Assembly (NCBI GenBank): GCA_041859375.1
Contig: JBHEKP010000123.1
Span: 1 to 5,935, forward strand
Source: JBHEKP01 sp041859375
Lineage (GTDB): Bacteria; Hydrogenedentota; Hydrogenedentia; Hydrogenedentales; CAITNO01
Reading direction: 5' to 3'
Length of the DNA stretch: 5,935 bases
Shown: piece after piece, positions 1-4,577 of the stretch
Layout of the letters: every line of letters starts with the position of its first letter
Numbering within the stretch: the first letter of the stretch is position 1
Translations under genes and position numbers: made by a program
The notes under the pieces: generated by a model
The model's database searches: none
What the model was told of the DNA's origin: nothing
What the model saw: only the letters and a program-made list of their open reading frames with translations

Positions 1-3000
1 ATCAAAGATCCCCGTGTCCAACGCCGACAACAACGCCTGCGCCTCGGCAAAGGTGACACCCCCATTGTCATCGATGTCAGCACTGCCGAAGTTGCTCAGC
101 AAACGCCGCGCGGCCTCATCGGCTGTGAGAAGGACAGGTTCGCCTTCGGACTCACCCTCAAGCAGCGGCTCACCCTCCGGTTCACCCTCTAATTGGGGTT
201 CACCCTCGGACTCACCCTCAAGCTGCGGCTCACCCTCCGATTCACCTTCCAGTTGGGGTTCGCCTTCCGATTCGCCCTCAAGCTGCGGCTCGCCTTCCGA
301 TTCACCTTCCAGTTGGGGTTCACCCTCCGATTCACCTTCCAGTTCACCTTCGCCTTCCCCTGCGGGAACGAGTTCGTAGGCACCCATGTCCACCCCGGCA
401 CCCTGAGGCCGAAGGCCCCCCGACAAATCCACAGCGGGGATTAACACCTCCTCCCATGCGGAGGCCCCCATATCCACACAGGGAGAAGACGGAAGCAGTG
501 TGTAATCATCCACATTCGCATTGGCAAAAAGCGGATCCGCCGCGATGTTGCCCGCACCCGCCACAGGCACGGAAAGACAAGAATGGAAAATGCCCACCGC
601 TTCGTCATCCGCCAGATAATCATTCAGAGAATTACCCTGAAACACTGAATTAAGCACCATTCCTGAATAATTATAAACACCCCCCACCATATAACCCATA
701 TTGCCAACAAAGGTACAGTTCACCACATGTCCGCCTTTTTCCACAAACATGCCGCCGACATTAGAATTCTGTTCCCAACCGTTTCGGACAAAGAGGCAAT
801 TCACCGCATCCCCCCCATAGGCCCCGCCACCCGAACTCGCTAAATTCTCCATGAAAACACATTGTTCGGCCACTCCCATAGCCATGCCTCCACCAAAGCC
901 TAATTCTGAGGAATTGGCCATAAACAGGCATGCCCGGGCGGTTCCCCCATACATGCCGGAACCATACATGTATGCCATATTGCCTCTAAATTCACAGTCA
1001 ACCGCGACGCCCTCATACATGCCGCCGCCATCACCACTTGGTGCCTGATTGGACATGAAGACACAGTTTACCGCCGTGCCCCGACTCATACCTCCGCCAT
1101 TTTTGGCCATGTTCCCCACGAAAACGCAGTTTTCGGCGGCTCCAAAATGCATGCCGCCACCTTGATAATAGTAGCCGCTATTCCCATTTCTCAGTGTGAA
1201 CCCGTTTACACTGCCGTCCACCGTGGCCAAGACACACCGACGAGCCATGGCACCATCAATAATGGTCGCATTGTCCTTCCAATCTCGTTGCTCCCTGGAG
1301 GTCTCGGTGCCGTTGAACCCCCCGTACATGGTCGTGCCCGGCAACAACCACACCACTTGGAAAAACTTGTCTGAGGTGTAGGTGCCTTTTGCCACCCACA
1401 TTTCCAGCCCATATCCGGCATGGGCGGCGGCCTCCTGAAGCGTTGGAAAGGCCGTTTCCCAGGTAAGGCCGTCAGGCGCGGCGGCGGTTGATGCGCAGTT
1501 CACACGAATCGCGTCCGGAGGCTGAATGACATCACCGTCATCCTGAGGGATGTATTCATAGGCACCCACATCCACGCCCGCTCCCTGGGGTCGTGACCGG
1601 CCCAGAATGTCCAAAACAGGCGCTCTATCGGCAGTGCCCGCGTCCACGCAGGGGGAGTCTGAACGCAGCCGAAAATCCCCCGCCCACGGGTTGAGAAAGC
1701 CTGGGTCCGTAAAAATGTTTCCCCCGGGATTGCCTGCGTCGGGAAGCAAAAATTCAGTCTTATCGGACAGTTGTGTGTGCTCTGATGTGTTTTGCCAGAA
1801 AATACAATTTATCGCCTCGAACTTTTCGCCAATATATGCTGACTCGGCATGGTTTCCAACAATAGTGCAATTAACAAGACTCCCGCCGTCGATGTACGCA
1901 AGGGCGCTATTTCCGGTGATGACACAGTTCACGGCATCAACATGCAACAGACCGGAACCGGCATGCTGGCTGACAACGCAATTGACGGCGGTGCCGAAGC
2001 TAATTCCGGCGCAATCTTTGCCGTCCGGCGTCCATCCGTTCCGAATGAAAAAACCATCGATAACATTAGAAATATTTGACCCGACACAACGGCGGGCATG
2101 CCCACCATCTATGATGGCGGGGTTGGCGGTCCAGTCACGCTGGTCGCGGGAGATCTCTCCGCCGGCAAATCCCCCGTAAAGGGCCACACCGGCCTTTTCA
2201 CCCATCAAAACCACCGGATTGTCTCCGGCACCGGTGTAAACACCCCGGGCAACCCAGAGTTCATCCTCGGAATTTGCCGCGGCCACAGCGGCCTGAATAT
2301 CCGCGAAGGCGTTCTCCCATGACAACCCGTCCGGAGACGCCGATGCGGAGGAAAGGTCAACCCGCAGCACGCGGGGCGGTGATATGCCCTCATCATCCTG
2401 GGGCATATGCTCACAGGCCCCCATGTCCACGCCCGTTCCCAGGGGCCGCGCGCGGCCCATAATGTCCAAAGCGGGCGCACCAATGGAATCCCCCGTGTCC
2501 ACACAGGGAGAGTCGGAACGCAGCCGGTAATCACCCGCGCGCATGTTCACAAAACCCGGATTTCCGAAAATATTGCCTGTTCCCTCGGTGTGTTTGGACA
2601 GGCAGGAATAGGTCACCATGCTGTGGAGCGCATCATAACCGCCGTTGCCCCATATGACGCAGTTCTTTGCCGTACAGTAAGCCAGGGCGGATGTCCGGTT
2701 TTCTGTGAAAACACAGTTTACAACCGTCCCCTGCCATACCACCGCCCCGGCACCGCCGGAATTCAGCACAAACACGCAGTTCTCGGCATTTCCCGCATAT
2801 ATGCCCGCGCCTTCACCGGCCGAATGGTTCCGAAGAAACAAACAATTCGCCGCGCGACCCAGGCGCATGCCGCCGCCTTTTGAACCGTTACCGTCTTGAA
2901 TGGTGAAACCGTCCACAAGGGTCGTGCCGTTGCCCAACACGCAACAACGGGTCTGCTGACCGTCCATGATGGTCCGGTTGGCCGTCCAATCACGCTGACT

Positions 3001-4227
3001 TCGGGACGACTCGCCGCCGGAAAATCCGCCGTATAATGCCACTCCGGGCTTGTCCACCAGGTTGACCACACATCCGGCTCCGGAGCCCGTGTGGGTGCCC
3101 GCGGCCACCCAAATTTCGTCGCCGATATTCGCGGCATCCACAGCGGCCTGAATGACTGGAAAGGCTGTTTCCCAAGTCAAGCCGTCCGGAGACGGGGCAT
3201 TGGCATCCTGATCCACCCTTAATATTCCGGGGGGCACAATATCCGCGTCATCCATGGGCGCATGCTCACAGGCGCCGATGTCAACCCTTCCTCCCTGGGG
3301 ACGGGGTCTGCCAAGCATGTCCAAGGCGGGTGCTCTCACGCCGGCGCCGCTGCCATCGGTGCCCGCATTCACACATGGGGAATCTGATCGGATCCGGAAA
3401 TCACCCGCCGCGGGATTTACAAAACCTGGATTCCCCACGACACAGTCCGTGCCTTTATCCCGCTCATGGGGAACACAGCAATAGAACTGCAATCCATCCA
3501 CCCATTCCGAGTCGCCGTTCCCCCAGAAAATGCAGTTGAGCGCGTAGCAGTTGTAAACGCCGTCCGCGCTGGCCAGTGAATGGTTGCCGACAATGGTGCA
3601 GTTTACAGCCTTTCCACCGTACATGGCTCCGCCATAGCCGTTCTGGACCGCGTTCTCCAAAAAAACGCAGTTGAATGCGATACCAAGACACAGACCGCCG
3701 CCGTTGCCCGTGGGCGTGTTGACGGAATTTCGCAGAAACAGGCAATTGAAGGCGGTGCCCTTGTACATGCCCGCACCCGCCTCATGGCTGCCCTGGCGCA
3801 GCGTAAAACCGTCAACGACGCTCGTTGTGTCCGCCGTCACACAACGTCTGGAAAGCTGGCCGTCGATAATGGTGGGATTGACCGTCCAGTTTCTCTGGTC
3901 ACGGGCGGTCTCAACACCCTCAAATCCCCCGTAAAGGGCCACATTGGGCCGTTGCTGAAGCGTCACCACGGAGGGGCCGCCCGAAATGGTGTACACCCCG
4001 CCGGCCACCCAAACCTCATCCCCCGCCCCGGCGGCATCCACGGCCGCCTGGATGGCGGAATAGGCCGTTTCCCACGAAAGCCCGTCCGGACCTGATGCGG
4101 TGGAGGAGGCATTCACCCGGAGCACCGCGGCGTTGGCTGAAAGCATTGCCGTCAACACAAAAACTGCGGCAAAAGACACCCGGCTAACATGCCCCCGAAA
4201 GGAAAGCCCGCCCTGAATCCGGCCCAT
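1..4227 (-). CDS. Secreted multi-module beta-helix surface protein, 3' end missing
   Basis: An unbroken frame of 1409 codons begins at an ATG whose first base is 4227 and stays open to base 1, so the C-terminus lies outside the window. The start is supported by a Shine-Dalgarno 5 bases upstream, a near-consensus promoter, and a signal peptide directly at the N-terminus. Order in the protein: signal peptide (1-33); four pectin-lyase-like beta-helix modules (34-333, 334-618, 619-905, 906-1288); an acidic Glu/Gly linker ending near residue 1365; an EF-hand loop (1384-1395). Each module opens with PDGL[ST]WE and [IL]Q[AE]A, passes through YGGF, QR[DN]W and [IM][ID]DG/RCV-type motifs, then NC-x-F-x-x-N rungs, and closes with SPCV and VD[IMV]GA[CY]E. 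The closing motif resembles the choice-of-anchor Q family. The rung motifs recall chlamydial Pmp repeats. Likely exported and surface-bound or secreted; ligand unknown. No catalytic residues of a polysaccharide lyase could be assigned, so an adhesin or scaffold role is as likely as an enzyme. Confidence 0.9.
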   Translation of the reverse strand, partial: MGRIQGGLSFRGHVSRVSFAAVFVLTAMLSANAAVLRVNASSTASGPDGLSWETAYSAIQAAVDAAGAGDEVWVAGGVYTISGGPSVVTLQQRPNVALYGGFEGVETARDQRNWTVNPTIIDGQLSRRCVTADTTSVVDGFTLRQGSHEAGAGMYKGTAFNCLFLRNSVNTPTGNGGGLCLGIAFNCVFLENAVQNGYGGAMYGGKAVNCTIVGNHSLASADGVYNCYALNCIFWGNGDSEWVDGLQFYCCVPHERDKGTDCVVGNPGFVNPAAGDFRIRSDSPCVNAGTDGSGAGVRAPALDMLGRPRPQGGRVDIGACEHAPMDDADIVPPGILRVDQDANAPSPDGLTWETAFPVIQAAVDAANIGDEIWVAAGTHTGSGAGCVVNLVDKPGVALYGGFSGGESSRSQRDWTANRTIMDGQQTRCCVLGNGTTLVDGFTIQDGNGSKGGGMRLGRAANCLFLRNHSAGEGAGIYAGNAENCVFVLNSGGAGAVVWQGTVVNCVFTENRTSALAYCTAKNCVIWGNGGYDALHSMVTYSCLSKHTEGTGNIFGNPGFVNMRAGDYRLRSDSPCVDTGDSIGAPALDIMGRARPLGTGVDMGACEHMPQDDEGISPPRVLRVDLSSASASPDGLSWENAFADIQAAVAAANSEDELWVARGVYTGAGDNPVVLMGEKAGVALYGGFAGGEISRDQRDWTANPAIIDGGHARRCVGSNISNVIDGFFIRNGWTPDGKDCAGISFGTAVNCVVSQHAGSGLLHVDAVNCVITGNSALAYIDGGSLVNCTIVGNHAESAYIGEKFEAINCIFWQNTSEHTQLSDKTEFLLPDAGNPGGNIFTDPGFLNPWAGDFRLRSDSPCVDAGTADRAPVLDILGRSRPQGAGVDVGAYEYIPQDDGDVIQPPDAIRVNCASTAAAPDGLTWETAFPTLQEAAAHAGYGLEMWVAKGTYTSDKFFQVVWLLPGTTMYGGFNGTETSREQRDWKDNATIIDGAMARRCVLATVDGSVNGFTLRNGNSGYYYQGGGMHFGAAENCVFVGNMAKNGGGMSRGTAVNCVFMSNQAPSGDGGGMYEGVAVDCEFRGNMAYMYGSGMYGGTARACLFMANSSELGFGGGMAMGVAEQCVFMENLASSGGGAYGGDAVNCLFVRNGWEQNSNVGGMFVEKGGHVVNCTFVGNMGYMVGGVYNYSGMVLNSVFQGNSLNDYLADDEAVGIFHSCLSVPVAGAGNIAADPLFANANVDDYTLLPSSPCVDMGASAWEEVLIPAVDLSGGLRPQGAGVDMGAYELVPAGEGEGELEGESEGEPQLEGESEGEPQLEGESEGEPQLEGESEGEPQLEGESEGEPQLEGEPEGEPLLEGESEGEPVLLTADEAARRLLSNFGSADIDDNGGVTFAEAQALLSALDTGIFD
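43..78 (-). other. EF-hand / dockerin-like calcium loop
   Basis: Residues 1384-1395 read DIDDNGGVTFAE. This is a textbook 12-residue EF-hand loop: acidic or polar ligands at positions 1 (D), 3 (D), 5 (N) and 9 (T), Gly at 6, a hydrophobic residue at 8 and Glu at 12. Helical flanks follow the pattern, AARRLLSNFGSA before and AQALLSALD after. Dockerins and related C-terminal domains use two such loops; a second would lie beyond base 1. Binding of calcium is an inference from the ligands. Confidence 0.8.
133..342 (-). repeat. Seven 30-bp tandem repeats encoding an acidic linker
   Basis: Seven in-frame 30-bp units encode the decapeptide LEGESEGEPQ: five exact at protein level, one LEGEPEGEPL and one LEGESEGEPV. 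A GEGEGE lead-in precedes them. About 40% of residues are Glu and there are no Lys or Arg, so the segment should be extended and strongly negative, separating the helix modules from the C-terminal EF-hand region. The Pro-Gln-Leu codons alternate between two spellings from unit to unit, giving a 60-bp higher-order period. Confidence 0.9.
364..1512 (-). repeat. Beta-helix module 4, expanded (residues 906-1288)
   Basis: Last and longest module, 383 residues against 285-300 for the others. The N-terminal part is recognisably the same (AIRVNCASTAAAPDGLTWE, TMYGGFNG, EQRDWKDNATIIDG, ARRCV, VNGFTLRNG). It has eight rungs instead of four, and they are richer in Met, Gly and Asn. The cap has diverged: DPLFANANVDDYTLLPSSP replaces the NPGF/RLRSDSP form, but CVDMGAS and VDMGAYEL remain. 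It ends at VPAG, where the acidic linker begins. Base composition is locally lower in GC than in the rest of the window. Confidence 0.8.
646..1128 (-). repeat. Eight stacked beta-helix rungs with aligned Cys in module 4
   Basis: Rungs of 21-27 residues carry the pattern [small/hydrophobic]-x-[ND]-C-x-F-x-x-N followed by GG[GA][MY]. The aligned Cys residues are 1034, 1055, 1078, 1100, 1123, 1144 and 1171, and the eighth rung has Ser1194. Spacings are 21, 23, 22, 23, 21, 27 and 23. This is the period of one turn of a right-handed parallel beta-helix. FxxN and GGA-type motifs also define chlamydial Pmp repeats, but no autotransporter barrel is visible here. Confidence 0.75.
1513..2373 (-). repeat. 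Beta-helix module 3 (residues 619-905)
   Basis: Third module, 287 residues. It starts VLRVDLSSASASPDGLSWE and continues with VALYGGFAG, DQRDWTANPAIIDGG, ARRCV and IDGFFIRNG. Four rungs are centred on VNCVV, VNCVI, VNCTI and INCIF. The cap has DPGFLNPWAGDFRLRSDSP and VDVGAYEY, with joint IPQDDGDVIQPP. Its third and fourth rungs (VNCTIVGNH, NCIFW) match those of module 1 more closely than those of module 2. Confidence 0.8.
2374..3228 (-). repeat. Beta-helix module 2 (residues 334-618)
   Basis: Second module, 285 residues. It begins ILRVDQDANAPSPDGLTWE and keeps the same landmarks as module 1: AIQ-type helix (VIQAAVDAA), VALYGGFSG, SQRDWTANRTIMDG, a doubled Cys in TRCCV, and VDGFTIQDG. Four rungs are centred on ANCLF, ENCVF, VNCVF and KNCVI. 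The cap has GNPGFVNMRAGDYRLRSDSP and VDMGACEH, with joint MPQDDEGISPP. Confidence 0.8.
3229..4128 (-). repeat. Beta-helix module 1 (residues 34-333)
   Basis: First of four homologous modules, 300 residues. It runs from LRVNA and PDGLSWETAY through VALYGGFEG, QRNWTVNPTIIDG, SRRCV and VDGFTLRQG. Four rungs follow, centred on FNCLF, FNCVF, VNCTI and LNCIF. The cap contains NPGFVNPAAGDFRIRSDSP and CVNAGT, then GRVDIGACEH. A short acidic joint (MDDADIVPP) leads to module 2. The cap marks a complete helix, so each module is probably an independently folded domain. Confidence 0.8.
4129..4227 (-). other. Signal peptide of the beta-helix protein
   Basis: Residues 1-33 have a basic N-region (Arg3, Arg11, Arg16), a hydrophobic core FAAVFVLTAML (19-29) and a likely signal peptidase I site SANA|AVLRV after Ala33. 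There is no Cys at the cleavage point, so it is not a lipoprotein signal. The N-region is fairly long (about 18 residues), which is tolerated in large secreted proteins. The mature protein starts almost directly with module 1. Confidence 0.8.
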
Positions 4228-4232
4228 TTGGC

Positions 4233-4238
4233 ACCTCC
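4233..4238 (-). promoter_or_regulatory. Shine-Dalgarno of the beta-helix gene
   Basis: The minus strand reads GGAGGT followed by GCCAA and then ATG, a strong ribosome binding site at 5-base spacing. It fixes the start codon at 4227 and agrees with the signal peptide that follows. Confidence 0.85.
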
Positions 4239-4248
4239 CTGTCCTTGC

Positions 4249-4274
4249 CTGCCGCCCACCAATGCTCACGGCAG
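4249..4274 (-). promoter_or_regulatory. Small GC-rich hairpin in the predicted 5' leader
   Basis: CTGCCG and CGGCAG form a perfect 6-bp inverted repeat around a 14-base loop, ending about 10 bases before the Shine-Dalgarno of the beta-helix gene. There is no U-tract, so it is not an intrinsic terminator. It could influence mRNA stability or ribosome access, but a 6-bp stem can occur by chance. Confidence 0.3.
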
Positions 4275-4336
4275 TCCCTTTTCCGGCAACAACGCCTTTT
4301 GCGGGTTTCGCTAAACACTCACCCGTTAACAGTCTT

Positions 4337-4365
4337 ACTATAGTATGGAACAATTATCCTGTCAA
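4337..4365 (-). promoter_or_regulatory. Sigma-70-type promoter of the beta-helix gene
   Basis: Reading the minus strand, TTGACA (4365-4360, consensus) is followed after exactly 17 bases by TATAGT (4342-4337, 5 of 6 to consensus). The predicted transcription start is near 4330, giving a leader of about 100 bases. The -10 lies inside the perfect 10-bp palindrome TACTATAGTA (4336-4345). This is the best promoter match I see in the intergenic region. Confidence 0.75.
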
Positions 4366-4449
4366 CTGAAATCAAACCGCCTCTTTCAACCCACTGATTA
4401 TCAAGATTTCCAAAATGCCGGGGGAGGCCATCCGCAAGAATTTTCCGTC

Positions 4450-4479
4450 TTGCCAGGACATGAATCAATGGCGTATTCT
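4450..4479 (+). promoter_or_regulatory. Candidate promoter of the GH97 gene
   Basis: TTGCCA (4450-4455, 5 of 6 to the -35 consensus) is followed after 18 bases by TATTCT (4474-4479, 4 of 6 to the -10 consensus). Transcription would start near 4486, leaving a leader of about 29 bases that includes the Shine-Dalgarno. The match is moderate, as expected if an activator is needed, and I cannot exclude another start. Confidence 0.4.
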
Positions 4480-4500
4480 CAAAGGTGGCCGCACAACAAT

Positions 4501-4506
4501 GGAGGG
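4501..4506 (+). promoter_or_regulatory. Shine-Dalgarno of the GH97 gene
   Basis: GGAGGG lies 8 bases before the ATG at 4515. It favours this ATG over the in-frame GTG at 4509, which would sit only 2 bases from the site. The ATG at 4499 is in another frame that closes after about 40 codons. Confidence 0.75.
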
Positions 4507-4514
4507 CTGTGATC

Positions 4515-4577
4515 ATGCGCCGCTTTTTCCTTCTCGCCACCGCCATCACGCTTGTCTTCTGCGCGTCCGCCTTGGCG
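4515..4577 (+). other. Signal peptide of the GH97 enzyme
   Basis: Residues 1-21 have Arg2-Arg3, a hydrophobic stretch from Phe4 to Phe15, and an ALA|A cleavage site. Cys16 follows LVF, which does not fit a lipobox (the residue before Cys should be small), so signal peptidase I and release to the periplasm or outside are more likely than a lipoprotein anchor. Confidence 0.75.

Noticed and set aside
133..342. Possible CRISPR array because of 30-bp periodicity
   Set aside because: The repeats are directly adjacent with no unique spacers and encode an in-frame decapeptide.
14..444. Ser/Pro-rich and Phe/Leu-rich repetitive open frames on the plus strand
   Set aside because: They are out-of-sense readings of the 30-bp linker repeats. 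The minus-strand reading continues the large protein and joins an EF-hand.
1607..2179. A 190-codon plus-strand open frame opposite module 3
   Set aside because: It lies wholly within the antisense of the beta-helix gene, whose minus-strand frame shows repeated conserved motifs. The plus translation has no domain signature.
4339..4344. TATAGT read on the plus strand as a second -10 for the GH97 gene
   Set aside because: The match arises from the palindrome. No acceptable -35 lies 16-18 bases upstream (CACTCA and neighbours), and the leader would be about 165 bases.
4557..4565. Possible lipobox at Cys16 of the GH97 signal peptide
   Set aside because: The residue before Cys is Phe, not Gly, Ala or Ser, and a good signal peptidase I site follows at ALA|A.
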